Part shown: piece after piece, positions 1-8,382 of the stretch
Layout of the letters: every line of letters begins with the position of its first letter
Position numbering within the stretch: position 1 is the stretch's first letter
From: Bacteroidales bacterium
GTDB taxonomy: Bacteria; Bacteroidota; Bacteroidia; Bacteroidales; P3
Length of the DNA: 35,107 nt
Direction of reading: 5' to 3'
Assembly: GCA_900771365.1 (NCBI GenBank)
Contig: CAAGNU010000092.1
Coordinates: forward strand, 1-35,107
Notes under the pieces: model-generated
Told to the model about the DNA's origin: nothing
Seen by the model: the letters and a program-made list of their open reading frames with translations, nothing else
The model's database searches: none
Translations under genes and position numbers: made by a program

Positions 1-422
1 ATCATGAAGCCGTTCTCAGCAGAGGAGGTAGCGGTGTCGGCATAACGCATGAGGTAGGAGCAGAAATTCCCGATATTGCCGAAGTAGCTCTGAGCAAGAG
101 CGGGGTAGATGTTGGCAGCCTGGAGGAAGGTGGTGGAGTCAGCGTTAGCCCAACGACGCCAGGTAGCGAAGTCGTAGTTCTCGCCGTGGCCGTCAAGACC
201 GCCAGTCTTGATACCAGTAGAGTATCCAACGTTCTCGGCGCTGAAGTCGACAGTCACGATAGGAGTAGCGTCCTTGGTGAAGACGGAGCTGCTCTTCTCA
301 ATCTGAGCGGTCAGAGCCTTGGTGGAAGCTTTGCGCTCGCCCGTGGTGCGGGGAGTCATCGTCTGTGCGAAAACGAAGGTAGCGCACAGAGCGAAAGTTA
401 GAACCATTAATGTTTTTTTCAT
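1..422 (-). CDS. Secreted protein, N-terminal part (gene continues beyond the left edge)
   Basis: Reading the minus strand from the ATG at 420-422 gives an uninterrupted frame to the window edge, about 140 residues. It opens with a clear Sec signal peptide (MKKTLMVLTFALCATFVFAQ, cleavage likely after FAQ), followed by a Thr/Lys-rich stretch (TMTPRTTGERKAST) and then a segment rich in aromatic and small residues (VDFSAENVGYSTGIKTGG, DFATWRRWANADS). The protein is therefore exported. The mature part could be the start of a surface or Por-secreted protein, but no family is recognised and the C-terminus is not visible. A Bacteroidota-type -7 box lies about 115 bases upstream. Codon use is strongly biased to C-ending codons, like nifJ later in the window, which hints at high expression. 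Confidence 0.8.
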   Translation of the reverse strand, partial: MKKTLMVLTFALCATFVFAQTMTPRTTGERKASTKALTAQIEKSSSVFTKDATPIVTVDFSAENVGYSTGIKTGGLDGHGENYDFATWRRWANADSTTFLQAANIYPALAQSYFGNIGNFCSYLMRYADTATSSAENGFM

Positions 423-535
423 TGTTGTTTGTGATTTTGATGAATAATTAATTTTCAATTAGTATAAATCCAAAATACTCGTTCACAGATACTTGTAGTA
501 TTGTTTAGAGTGTTTTTTCATTTCCATAATTAAGT

Positions 536-544
536 GCAAATATA
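536..544 (-). promoter_or_regulatory. Bacteroidota-type -7 box for the secreted protein gene
   Basis: Read on the minus strand this is TATATTTGC, matching the TAnnTTTG -7 consensus of the phylum. It lies about 115 bases upstream of the ATG at 420-422. No clear TTTG -33 box is seen at the expected distance, so the call rests on the -7 box and its position. Confidence 0.5.
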
Positions 545-1076
545 TATCATTTTTTTGACATAGAGAAATTTTTTTTCGATTTTAATCTTTTTTCACCTTT
601 TTTTGAGGTTTGAATATGTGGGGTTGAAGGGACTGTTGGGTCTCTTAGGGACGTTGGCAGAGCGTTTCTTTTGGATGGCGGCAGGGTGGCATAAAAGGGT
701 ATTGTGGTTTCTATTTGCGACTAATTAGTATCGCCTATGGGCAGAAACTTTCACGCACAGGATTTTTTTCGCCCAAGATGGGTTGCGGCAGCCCACCTTC
801 TCCGCTTCTCTGTCCTCTTGGGGAGCGAAGGTGGAGCGAAGGTGGAGCGAAGCTACACTGGAGCTATTGTTTGGCAGAGGACTGCGGGAAGGTCTCAGAA
901 AGGGCAGGGATGCCAAGGCAGGCTGAGAATATGGGATGAAGGATTTTATTCGTGGAATATCTGTTTGTATATCATGTATCTATGCTGCTTTGGAGGTTTT
1001 TTGCTTGAATATTTTGTTTTTTATACAATAAAATCGGCTCGTGTGAGTTATTGTTTAATAAAGATTTTGTAGAGAT
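545..1076. other. Non-coding gap, no gene supported
   Basis: The open frames in this stretch are short, overlap each other on both strands and have no recognisable protein content. The only structure seen is the 11-base-period repeat near 795-875, described separately. The rest is AT-rich and ends with the leader of the TPR lipoprotein gene. No tRNA or other RNA gene was recognised. Confidence 0.6.
795..875. repeat. Degenerate 11-base-period palindromic repeat (copy C)
   Basis: The right half contains two copies of the 11-mer GCGAAGGTGGA followed by GCGAAGCTACA and CTGGAGCT. The left half (CCCACCTTCTCCGCTTC) is roughly its reverse complement. The end GCGAAGCTACACTGGAG is identical to the end of copy B near 25517-25532, which ties this site to the palindromic element found at 18387 and 25403. 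The 18-base conserved loop of those copies is not present, so this is a worn or divergent member. Confidence 0.55.
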
Positions 1077-2399
1077 ATGAGAACAAGGAACGCAATATAT
1101 ATACTACTCATAATTTTTTTATTGTCGTCATGTGGCAGTAAGAAGGCTGTCGTGGTGTCCTCGCCCTATCAGCGCCAGCCTATAGTGGAGGTGACTGATG
1201 AGGATCTGAAGCTGGATGCTGCTCAGATAGAGGGCGTGGTACAGCAGCTTGTTGGGAACGATGAGGGCGCTATGGCTCAGTATCAGAAGATATTGAAGAC
1301 GCAGCCCACGTATGCTCCCGCCTATTATGAGATGGGCAAGATTTACCTGGCCAAGGGGTGGCTCGACAGCGCGTTGTACTGCACGCAGCAGGCTGTGCGC
1401 TATGACAAGGGCAATGTGTGGTACTTGGTCCAGATGGCCTCCGTGTATGAGCGCCAGCATGATGGGAAGAATCTCGCGGCCACATGGGAGGAGATTGTGA
1501 AGCAGAACCCCGATGTGGTGGAGTACTACTACAACCTTTCCAACTCCTACCTCCTTGCGGGAGATCTCGTGGCAAGCATCGGAGCCCTGGACCGTGTGGA
1601 GAAGCGCTTCGGGGTTACGGAGGATGTGTCGCTCCAGAAGCAGAAGCTGTGGAACTATGCCCAGAAGCCCGACAAGGCACGCAAGGAGATTGAGCGCCTT
1701 TCGGACGCTATGCCGAACGAGATGCGATACAGCGCCATCTTGGCCGAGAGCTATATGGCTGAGAAGAACTATACGAAGGCGCTTGTGTACTATAACCGCG
1801 TCCTCGCCTGCGCACCTGATGATGAGAATATCCATATCGCCATGGCTTCGTGCTACCAGGCCATGAACGACCTGCCTAATACCTACAAACATGTGCGCCT
1901 TGGGGTGCTCAACCCCAGTATCGACTGCCAGCACAGGCTTCGCTATCTCACAGAGTTCCTACGAGATAAGACTTTTTTCACAGCCTATAGCCAGCCCTGC
2001 TTCCTCTTGGCCGATACGGTGGCGCAGACTTGCGCAGGCTCTGCCGAGCATAGGCTTCTCTACGGCCAGATGCTGGCCGCGCAGCAGCGCTATGATGAGG
2101 CCGTGGAGCAGTTCCTCAAGTATATCGCAGTAGATAACAGCACCTATTCCGCTTGGGAGGCGCTCCTCATCTGCGAGCATCAGAGCCCAGCCAACATGGA
2201 GAAGATGCTTGACCATGCCCTCCAGGCCACGGAGCTCTTCCCCTTGCAGCTGCTGCCGTACTATTTGCTGGCCGAGGGCTATTTCAATCTGGGCGACTGC
2301 GAGCAGGCACGCCGCTATATCGCTCGCTGTATGATGATTTCGCCCAAGGATTCCGAAGTCGTCTTGTTGAATCAAAAAATCAAAGAGAAATGTCAATAA
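1077..2399 (+). CDS. TPR-repeat lipoprotein
   Basis: The 440-residue product begins with a lipoprotein signal peptide (MRTRNAIYILLIIFLLSSC, lipobox LSSC) and continues as helical tetratricopeptide repeats. Examples are the Ala/Tyr/Gly pattern of GAMAQYQKILKTQPTYAPAY, YEMGKIYLAKGWLDSALY and KALVYYNRVLACAPDDENI. The mature protein should be anchored in a membrane facing the periplasm, acting as a binding scaffold; its partner is unknown. It overlaps the next gene, a DUF4292 lipoprotein, by 10 bases, so the two are translationally linked. A TPR lipoprotein followed by a DUF4292 lipoprotein is, to my knowledge, a common pair in Bacteroidales, usually near envelope or peptidoglycan genes. The start at 1077 is preferred because it leads straight into the signal peptide. 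Confidence 0.88.
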   Translation: MRTRNAIYILLIIFLLSSCGSKKAVVVSSPYQRQPIVEVTDEDLKLDAAQIEGVVQQLVGNDEGAMAQYQKILKTQPTYAPAYYEMGKIYLAKGWLDSALYCTQQAVRYDKGNVWYLVQMASVYERQHDGKNLAATWEEIVKQNPDVVEYYYNLSNSYLLAGDLVASIGALDRVEKRFGVTEDVSLQKQKLWNYAQKPDKARKEIERLSDAMPNEMRYSAILAESYMAEKNYTKALVYYNRVLACAPDDENIHIAMASCYQAMNDLPNTYKHVRLGVLNPSIDCQHRLRYLTEFLRDKTFFTAYSQPCFLLADTVAQTCAGSAEHRLLYGQMLAAQQRYDEAVEQFLKYIAVDNSTYSAWEALLICEHQSPANMEKMLDHALQATELFPLQLLPYYLLAEGYFNLGDCEQARRYIARCMMISPKDSEVVLLNQKIKEKCQ

Positions 2400-2968
2400 T
2401 CCGCCGCTTCCTTCCCATCATGCTCGCCCTGCTGCTTCTCACGGCAGGCTGCAGCATCACCCGCAAATCGACCAAGCCTGCCGACAACGGTTCGCAGGCT
2501 ACTGCTACTTCCCCCACTACGACAGAGAACCCGTCAGGCACTCCCACGCCGGAACTTCCGCCCATCTACAAGCCCAAGAAGGAGTTCACGAGCAATTTCA
2601 CCTGCACCACGCAGGGAGTGACCGTGAACGGCCAGCTGAGGATGAAGGAGGACAGCGTGATCTGGGCTTGCGCCTCCAAGGTTATCGAACTGGGCCGCGC
2701 CCGCCTCACGCAGGACTCTGTGCTGGTGTATGCCAAGGTCGTGGGCCGCAGCTTCAGCGGCACATACGCCGACATCTATCGCCGCTATCATTACCGCACC
2801 AATTTCGATGAGCTCTACGCTATGCTCACCGCTCCGGATGCCGAGGCTCAGATTCTTGCCCTCTTGGCCAAATTCAAGGTTGACGCGACTCTCAAGCTCA
2901 GCCCTTGGAAGGAGGCGGAGAATCTGACGTTCCCTATCACCATACCAAAGAATGCAAAACCATTATAA
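2390..2968 (+). CDS. DUF4292-family lipoprotein
   Basis: The 192-residue product carries a lipoprotein signal (MSIIRRFLPIMLALLLLTAGC, lipobox LTAGC), a Thr/Pro-rich linker (about residues 25-60) and a compact domain. That domain reads NFTCTTQGVTVNGQLRMKEDSVIW and VIELGRARLTQDSVLVY, the pattern of the DUF4292 family, which resembles LolA/LolB-like lipoprotein carriers in overall character. A role in handling envelope lipoproteins is inference only. It starts inside the 3' end of the TPR lipoprotein gene and ends 19 bases before the next start, so all three are likely one transcript. The family is usually somewhat longer (about 250 residues), so this member is short. Confidence 0.8.
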   Translation: MSIIRRFLPIMLALLLLTAGCSITRKSTKPADNGSQATATSPTTTENPSGTPTPELPPIYKPKKEFTSNFTCTTQGVTVNGQLRMKEDSVIWACASKVIELGRARLTQDSVLVYAKVVGRSFSGTYADIYRRYHYRTNFDELYAMLTAPDAEAQILALLAKFKVDATLKLSPWKEAENLTFPITIPKNAKPL

Positions 2969-2987
2969 TCATATAATATCCGTACCA

Positions 2988-3776
2988 ATGAAGAAACTAT
3001 TTCTCATCATTTCAGTGCTTTTTGTGGCGGCCGTAGCGCAGGCACAGCATCCTCTTGTAACAATCGGCTCGCATTTCGAGGCCGTAGACACGGCTCGCGC
3101 GGCTCGCATTATCGACAACTATATCTCGATGTTGAATTTCAGCACCAAGAAGGACGACAGCGTCCTCTACGTTGTCTCGAAGATTGTCGATTTGGACCAT
3201 CCCAATGATACGATGTTCATCTATCGTTGGTACCAGAACCCCAGGAAAATACGTATAGAAATATGGTCTGGTGGCAAGATTATCGATGGCTATATAGGTG
3301 ATGGCATCTCGGTACACCGTAAGTTCCATACAAACTATCGCGAATGGATGGATCTTACGCCAGAGTCGTTTTTTGAAACCACTCTTCCATTTGATATCCG
3401 GGGAGCCTTGTATCAATGGCGAGAGAAAGGTGCTGAGATTAGCTATGCTGGCGAGTTCACGTTTGAAGGACACCCTGTGGACAGAGTGTATGTGACCTGC
3501 CCAAGCACCTTCGACCGCTATTACTATTTTGAGAAACACTCGGGGCTGCTCTTCTTTGTCACAGAGGAGGAGCACATGTTCGGAGATGGGAAGCCTAACC
3601 TGAATGCTCATCGCCTGGACTGGCGGGCATGGAGTGAGTTTATCCCTGTGAGTGGTAATCTATTGCCCAGCATAGAATCGTACCAGGAAAATGATGCCAT
3701 TGTGGTGATGTATCATTCTTACAAATACATTCCTCCGCAGACTGATATCTTCTCTGAAAATTATATCAAGAGATGA
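2988..3776 (+). CDS. Exported protein of unknown function (LolA-like character)
   Basis: The start is placed at the ATG at 2988 because it opens a clean signal peptide (MKKLFLIISVLFVAAVAQAQ); the frame is open further upstream, but that extension lacks signal character. The mature part, about 240 residues, is rich in beta-type segments: a repeated pattern of YVVSKIVDLDHPNDTMFIY, KIRIEIWSGGKIIDGYIGD and FEGHPVDRVYVTCP. This layout (mean residue change, then a sugar- or lipid-like carrier sheet) recalls periplasmic outer-membrane lipoprotein-sorting proteins, but no diagnostic motif is seen. It follows the DUF4292 lipoprotein by 19 bases and overlaps tadA by 4 bases (ATGA), so it belongs to the same operon. 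Confidence 0.75.
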   Translation: MKKLFLIISVLFVAAVAQAQHPLVTIGSHFEAVDTARAARIIDNYISMLNFSTKKDDSVLYVVSKIVDLDHPNDTMFIYRWYQNPRKIRIEIWSGGKIIDGYIGDGISVHRKFHTNYREWMDLTPESFFETTLPFDIRGALYQWREKGAEISYAGEFTFEGHPVDRVYVTCPSTFDRYYYFEKHSGLLFFVTEEEHMFGDGKPNLNAHRLDWRAWSEFIPVSGNLLPSIESYQENDAIVVMYHSYKYIPPQTDIFSENYIKR

Positions 3777-4219
3777 GCATCTTCGACAATCCAGACGAAT
3801 ATTATATGCAGCAGGCGCTCCTAGAGGCCAAGGCGGCTTTCGCCGAGGAGGAAATCCCCGTAGGGGCCGTCATTGTTAGCGGGGGGCGCATTATTGCTCG
3901 CTCGCACAACAATACTGAGCGGCTGCATGATGTTACGGCTCATGCTGAAATGCTCGCCTTCACGGCTGCTACCAACATGCTGAATGCTAAGTATCTGACG
4001 GATTGTACGCTGTATGTAACCCTTGAACCCTGCGTGATGTGCGCGGGAGCTGCTGGGTGGACGCAGATTGGCCGTATCGTTTACGGTGCGAGCGACCCCA
4101 AGCGAGGTTTTGAACGGCTGGGTTGTGGCATGCTTCATCCAAAGACTGTCGTGGAGAGCGGCATTCTCAAGGAGGAGTGCGAGACCCTTCTCAAGCAGTT
4201 CTTTCAACAACGCAGATGA
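3773..4219 (+). CDS. tadA: tRNA-specific adenosine deaminase (TadA)
   Basis: The 148-residue product has the full zinc-deaminase signature: HAE at residues 57-59 (His ligand and catalytic Glu) and PCVMC at 86-90 (two Cys ligands), with the family-typical AGAAGWTQIGRIVYGASDPKRG after it. TadA converts adenosine 34 to inosine in tRNA-Arg(ACG) in the cytoplasm, allowing wobble reading of arginine codons. Length and motif spacing are normal for TadA; a general cytidine or guanine deaminase is less likely given the EIPVGAVIV start and the downstream motif. Its start codon overlaps the stop of the exported protein gene by 4 bases, implying translational coupling to an operon otherwise made of envelope genes. 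Confidence 0.92.
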   Translation: MSIFDNPDEYYMQQALLEAKAAFAEEEIPVGAVIVSGGRIIARSHNNTERLHDVTAHAEMLAFTAATNMLNAKYLTDCTLYVTLEPCVMCAGAAGWTQIGRIVYGASDPKRGFERLGCGMLHPKTVVESGILKEECETLLKQFFQQRR

Positions 4220-4251
4220 AATATTGAAATCAACACGATAAATACTATAAT

Positions 4252-5142
4252 ATGAAACCTACATTATTAGTTCTTGCTGCCGGTATGGGCAGCCGCTATG
4301 GCGGACTCAAACAGATGGACGGGGTTGGCCCCAATGGTGAAATCATCATGGATTACTCTATCAACGACGCTATCCGTGCGGGTTTCGGCAAGGTGGTCTT
4401 CGTTATTCGTCACAGTTTTGAGCAGGAATTTAAAGCCAAGATCAACGCAGCGCATTTCGGCAACCGTATCGAGGTGGAATATGTTTTCCAGGAATTGGAT
4501 TATCTTCCCGAAGGCTTTTCCGTTCCCGAAGGCCGAGAGAAACCTTGGGGCACCAACCATGCCATCTTGATGGCCAAGGATGTTATTCATGAGCCTTTCG
4601 CTATCATTAATGCTGATGATTTCTATGGGCGTGATGCTTTCCAGGTTATGGGCGACCATCTCCGTACTCTTGAGGGCACGAAAGGTCAGTACTGCATGGT
4701 GGGTTATCGCCTGGAGAACACCCTCAGCGAGAACGGCACTGTGTCCCGCGGCGTGTGCAACGTTGATGCTGACGGCCTCCTCGCCGGTATGACTGAGCGT
4801 ACCAGCATCGGTCGCACGGCTAACGGCATTGAGTACAAGGATGCGGACGGCAGTATGCACCCCCTCAACGCTGGCGATACTGTCTCGATGAACCTCTTTG
4901 GCTTCACGCCCGACTATTTCGTCGAGAGCGAGAAACTTTTCGTGGAATGGCTCCGTGAGCATGGCAGCGAGATGAAGTCGGAGTACTACATCCCATTCGC
5001 CGTCAACACGTTCATCAATTCGGGCTATGCAACGATGCGTGTGCTGAACACTACCGCACAATGGTTCGGTGTTACCTATAAAGAGGACCGCCCCATGGTT
5101 GTCGCACGCCTCAAAGCCCTTCACGAACAGGGAGAGTATTAG
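4252..5142 (+). CDS. Sugar-phosphate nucleotidyltransferase family protein
   Basis: The 296-residue product opens with the nucleotidyltransferase (GT-A fold) signature LAAGMGSRYGGLKQMDGVGP, in which the G-x-G-x-R and the Lys bind the nucleotide. It continues with a metal-binding type motif (FAIINADDFYG, near residue 120). Such enzymes join a sugar phosphate to an NTP to give an NDP-sugar for envelope polysaccharides or storage; the substrate cannot be read from the sequence. It lies 32 bases after tadA and is followed at a 1-base gap by the THUMP-like methyltransferase, so it is part of the same transcript. The length matches single-domain members and no hexapeptide acyltransferase domain is present. 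Confidence 0.85.
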   Translation: MKPTLLVLAAGMGSRYGGLKQMDGVGPNGEIIMDYSINDAIRAGFGKVVFVIRHSFEQEFKAKINAAHFGNRIEVEYVFQELDYLPEGFSVPEGREKPWGTNHAILMAKDVIHEPFAIINADDFYGRDAFQVMGDHLRTLEGTKGQYCMVGYRLENTLSENGTVSRGVCNVDADGLLAGMTERTSIGRTANGIEYKDADGSMHPLNAGDTVSMNLFGFTPDYFVESEKLFVEWLREHGSEMKSEYYIPFAVNTFINSGYATMRVLNTTAQWFGVTYKEDRPMVVARLKALHEQGEY

Positions 5143-5143
5143 T

Positions 5144-6382
5144 ATGGCAGGATTTGGAGATGATAGGAACGAGAAGAACATCGCTCGGCCGAGTCTTCAA
5201 ATCCGTTATGATAAGATTTTACAGTTCGTACAAGAACATAGGGATGCAGACCCGTTGAAGCTGCTGTTGCAGCAGGCAAAGTATCCCGATATAGACCTTC
5301 GATTGGTGGCACAGCAATTAGAAGGTCTGCGCCAAGCGTCGGCCAAATGGCCGACGCTTGCCTCTTGTGCCACGTATGTCTATCCTCCGAAGCTGAACCG
5401 CGAGCAGAGCTCCTCCGAAGCTACGGCAAGGTATAAGGGGGCGCTCTTTGCTCGATTGGGCGGAGGCACGTTTGCCGACCTTACGGGAGGTATGGGCATA
5501 GATGCCTTGTTCTTGGCACAGCAGGCTTCGCAGGGCCATTATGTTGAGATGGATGCGGCTTTGTGCGATATGGCTCGTCATAACTTTAGTGCCTTAAGAC
5601 AAGTGAATATGAGTGTGCATCAAGGAGATAGCATGGCATGGATAGCTGATGCAGAGCACCCGTTCGACCTTGTCTATATTGACCCAGCACGACGGGATGC
5701 ACGAGGGCGTAAAGTGGCGGCTTTTGAAGATTGTACGCCCAATTTGTTGGGCAATCTTGAGCTGATTCTCCGTTCGACTCGCTATCTTTTGGTGAAGGCC
5801 TCTCCGATGATTGATATCAGCGTGGCTTTGCGAGAGCTTGGGATGGTCGAGGAGGTTCATGTGGTAGCTGTGGGCGGGGAGTGTAAGGAGGTGCTATTCC
5901 TTTTGTCGCGAACAGAGGCACTCCGGCAGGTCGCTTTCCATTGTGTCGACCTCCAGAAGGGTATAGACGTCTCGTTCACGAGGGTGGAAGAACAGGAGGC
6001 CGAGCCGCTTTTTGCCGATGTTGCGGGGAGGTATCTCTATGAGCCTAATGCTGCGTTGATGAAAGGGGGCTGCTACAACAGTCTGTGTGCATGGCACAGG
6101 GTGCAGAAACTGGCCCGCAATACGCATCTGTACACGTCCGATACGATAGTGTCCGACTTTCCCGGCCGCATCTTTGAGGTTTTGCAGGAGCTGCCCATGA
6201 ATGCCAAAGAGGTTGCCAAAGCTGTGCCCGAACGAAGAGCTCATGTTGCCACGCGGAATTATCCTCTTTCGGCTGCTGATTTGCAGAAGAAGCTGAAAAT
6301 CAACGAAGGCGGTACACTTTTCATTATAGCGGCTACCCTTGGTACGCGTCCTAAAGGCTGGCTATGCAGACAACTTCATTAG
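5144..6382 (+). CDS. SAM-dependent methyltransferase with THUMP-like C-terminal domain
   Basis: The start at 5144 sits one base after the preceding stop; the frame is open further upstream, but only inside the neighbour's coding sequence. The 413-residue product has a helical N-terminus, then a Rossmann methyltransferase core with motif I (FADLTGGMGIDALFLAQQ) and the acidic motif YVEMDAALC. The catalytic-type motif DLVYIDPARRD follows, matching the family of class I methyltransferases that carry a THUMP-like tail. The C-terminal part (LPMNAKEVAKAVPERRAHVATRNYPLSAADLQKKLKINEGG) fits that tail. The likely substrate is RNA, which is inference from the family. It ends tail to tail with the DUF4159 gene, the two stop codons overlapping by 4 bases. 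Confidence 0.85.
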   Translation: MAGFGDDRNEKNIARPSLQIRYDKILQFVQEHRDADPLKLLLQQAKYPDIDLRLVAQQLEGLRQASAKWPTLASCATYVYPPKLNREQSSSEATARYKGALFARLGGGTFADLTGGMGIDALFLAQQASQGHYVEMDAALCDMARHNFSALRQVNMSVHQGDSMAWIADAEHPFDLVYIDPARRDARGRKVAAFEDCTPNLLGNLELILRSTRYLLVKASPMIDISVALRELGMVEEVHVVAVGGECKEVLFLLSRTEALRQVAFHCVDLQKGIDVSFTRVEEQEAEPLFADVAGRYLYEPNAALMKGGCYNSLCAWHRVQKLARNTHLYTSDTIVSDFPGRIFEVLQELPMNAKEVAKAVPERRAHVATRNYPLSAADLQKKLKINEGGTLFIIAATLGTRPKGWLCRQLH

Positions 6383-7032
6383 TTTGTGGTAAAGACGTAT
6401 TGTAGAATGTTCTCGCCCATTTGGAAAGCCTTGGTCCGGGTGGCTTGGCTATCGTTGTGGACATCAGCGTCCTCCCAACCGTCTCCGAGGTCGCATTCCC
6501 AGGAAAAGAAACATACTAGTCGCCCCTCGTAAATAAGCCCATAGCCGCGGGGAGGGAGGTTGTCGTGCTCGTGGATTTTGGGCAGGCCGTTAGGAAAGGA
6601 GTAGCGTTGGTGGTAGATGGGGTGGGAGAAAGGTAGCTCCACAAAGTCGAGTTCGGGAAAGACTTTCTTCATGGCAGGGATGACAAACTCTTTGATGCCG
6701 TAGTTGTCATCGATGTGCAGAAACCCGCCTCCGATGAGGTATCGGCGGAGGTTCTGAGCTTCTTGGTTAGAGAAGACCACATTGCCGTGTCCAGTCATGT
6801 GAAGGAATGGGAAATTATAGATGTCGGAACTTCCCACATCCACCACGGCATATTGGGGGGCGAGATTCATCTTTGCATCAGCATTGCAGAAGGCGATAAG
6901 GTTGGTGAGCGAAGTGGGGTTGGCGTACCAGTCCCCTCCGCCTCCGTATTTGAGTAAGGCTATCTGCGTCTGCGCGTGGGAGGGAACGGCGCAGGCTATC
7001 AGGTATATGATAATGAAGAGGTGCTTTTTCAT
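6379..7032 (-). CDS. DUF4159-family exported protein
   Basis: The start at 7032 opens a good signal peptide (MKKHLFIIIYLIACAVPSHAQ); an in-frame ATG four codons earlier (7044) is possible. The mature part, about 195 residues, shows the DUF4159 features: KYGGGGDWYANPTSLTNL at the start, FPFLHMTGHGNVVFS, then RRYLIGGGFLHIDDNYG and the end GWEDADVHND. The fold resembles a class I glutamine-amidotransferase-like domain, but function is unknown. It follows rsmE by about 40 bases on the same strand, so the two are probably one transcript. Convergent overlap with the methyltransferase gene leaves no room for a terminator between them. Confidence 0.85.
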   Translation of the reverse strand: MKKHLFIIIYLIACAVPSHAQTQIALLKYGGGGDWYANPTSLTNLIAFCNADAKMNLAPQYAVVDVGSSDIYNFPFLHMTGHGNVVFSNQEAQNLRRYLIGGGFLHIDDNYGIKEFVIPAMKKVFPELDFVELPFSHPIYHQRYSFPNGLPKIHEHDNLPPRGYGLIYEGRLVCFFSWECDLGDGWEDADVHNDSQATRTKAFQMGENILQYVFTTN

Positions 7033-7072
7033 GTTTACTTTCATGTTTTGGGCTATATGCTATAGTGATGAG

Positions 7073-7774
7073 CTATTCGTTGAGGAGGTTCAGGGCTGTG
7101 GTGGCGTAGAGTGCGGCAGTCTCGGTGCGGAGGCGGCAGCTTCCGAGCGTGACAGGGAGAAATCCGTTGTGCAAGGCTGTGGAAATCTCGCGTTCGCTGA
7201 AGTCGCCTTCTGGGCCGATGAGCACAAGCGCATTGTTGTGGGGAGTATAAAGTTGGTGTAGCGTATGGCGTTCATCGCCTGAACAGTAGCATACAAATCG
7301 CTGTCCATCAAAAGGCTCTTGAAGGAAGTCGATAAGCTTCACGGGTTCGTCGATCATGGGTTTAGAGGCTTTGAGCGACTGCTTCATGGCGCTGAGAGCA
7401 ATCTTTTCCAGACGCTCGGTCTTGAGGATGCAACGTTCACTGTGGTCGCAGATTACGGGGGTGACGCGGTCTATGCCGATTTCGACAGCTTTCTCGACAA
7501 ACCATTCAATCCTTGCCGTGTTCTTTGTTGGGGCCACGGCAATCTGTAGGTGGAATGGGCGGCAGGCGTAGTTGGTCATTCGTTCAATAATCTGGACTTC
7601 GCAGGCTTTGTCGTCCGGGGAGCAGACGCAGGCGCGGCACATAACGCCGTCCCCCGAAGTGAGGAGCATCTCATCGCCCAGCCCCATGCGGAGCACGCGG
7701 GTGCAATGCTTGGACTCTTCAGCGGAGAGGGTGGCGTAATCTCCTGTAGTATCGTCAGTTAGAAAAAGGTGCAT
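7073..7774 (-). CDS. rsmE: 16S rRNA m3U1498 methyltransferase (RsmE)
   Basis: The 233-residue product matches RsmE along its length. An N-terminal PUA-like part (MHLFLTDD, HCTRVLRMGLGDEMLLTSGDG) is followed by the SPOUT methyltransferase core with EWFVEKAVEIGIDRVTPV, MKQSLKASKP, the SAM-binding LIGPEGDFSEREI and the closing LGSCRLRTETAALYATTALNLL. It methylates N3 of U1498 in 16S rRNA in the assembled 30S subunit. The start at 7774 is favoured by the immediate PUA-type N-terminus. A TATCTTTGC -7 box lies about 28 bases upstream. Downstream on the same strand comes the DUF4159 gene. Confidence 0.93.
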   Translation of the reverse strand: MHLFLTDDTTGDYATLSAEESKHCTRVLRMGLGDEMLLTSGDGVMCRACVCSPDDKACEVQIIERMTNYACRPFHLQIAVAPTKNTARIEWFVEKAVEIGIDRVTPVICDHSERCILKTERLEKIALSAMKQSLKASKPMIDEPVKLIDFLQEPFDGQRFVCYCSGDERHTLHQLYTPHNNALVLIGPEGDFSEREISTALHNGFLPVTLGSCRLRTETAALYATTALNLLNE

Positions 7775-7801
7775 TTGTCAAAGAGGTGGATGAAATAATT
7801 T

Positions 7802-7810
7802 GCAAAGATA
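7802..7810 (-). promoter_or_regulatory. Bacteroidota-type -7 box for rsmE
   Basis: On the minus strand this reads TATCTTTGC, a full match to the TAnnTTTG consensus, placed about 28 bases upstream of the rsmE start. A TTTG at 7834-7837 (minus) could be the -33 box with a longish 23-base spacer. Confidence 0.65.
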
Positions 7811-7859
7811 CATAAAAAATTTGACATAGCAGACAAAATAACGAAAAAGCCGAGACTGT

Positions 7860-8343
7860 CAGTTGTTGAGAGATTCGTCCGAATAATCTGTAATGTGGGC
7901 ACAAAGTACATCCTGCTTCGAAAACGTGAAGACCTGTCCGAGCAGAAGGACGTCGACCGACTCAATGCAGTCCTGTAGCTGAACCGAGACCTCTCCGTGG
8001 CATACTACCACAAAGAAGAAAGACACCAGGCTTATCTGGACCTGCGAATCAAAGCGCTCCGCCACACTCCAGCTAGACTCCTGGATTGCCGCCGCCCGTG
8101 CAGCCGACATCCCCAGACTGACAAAACTTGCCAATACAATTGAGTCCCACAGAGACGGCATCCTTGCCTATTTCGACAAGCCTATCTCTAGGTCCCGTGG
8201 AAGGCATCAACAACAAAATCAAAACCCTCAAACGTATGGCCTATGGCTTCCGTGACGACCAATACTTCAACCTGAGACTACTCGCTCTTCATGACTTCAA
8301 ATACTCTCAACACTACCTAAGCAATTTTGTGATGAACCAATAA
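7860..8343 (+). pseudogene. Decayed ISL3-type transposase, C-terminal part
   Basis: Reading three plus-strand frames in turn recovers one coherent transposase C-terminus. From about 7880 to 8060 it gives KYILLRKREDLSEQKDVDRL, then NAVL, a TAG stop at 7976-7978, and LNRDLSVAYYHKEE. A shift gives LDSWIAAARAADIPRLTKLA and ESHRDGILAYFDKPIS. A second shift gives LGPVEGINNKIKTLKRMAYG and FRDDQYFNLRLL, up to the stop near 8343. The last segment (GPVEG-x-N-x-K-I-K-x-x-KRMAYGFR) is the hallmark end of ISL3-family DDE transposases. With an in-frame stop, two frameshifts and no N-terminal half, the gene is dead. No terminal inverted repeats were recognised at its edges. Confidence 0.8.
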
Positions 8344-8382
8344 AAGTCGTGGTGTGAAATGGCTGGATTGTTCTTTGAAGGC

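Noticed and set aside
737..1072. Plus-strand open frame of 111 codons before the TPR gene
   Set aside because: It runs through the degenerate 11-mer repeat and AT-rich leader, with overlapping frames on both strands and no protein features.
1128..1934. A 268-codon open frame antisense to the TPR lipoprotein
   Set aside because: No recognisable domain, and it lies fully within a well-supported TPR gene.
3773..4219. Cytidine or guanine deaminase instead of TadA
   Set aside because: The zinc motifs alone would allow it, but the N-terminal EIPVGAVIV and the post-motif RIVYGASDPKRG fit TadA best.
4267..5181. A 304-codon open frame antisense to the nucleotidyltransferase
   Set aside because: The plus-strand frame carries clear enzyme motifs; the antisense product has none and no start context.
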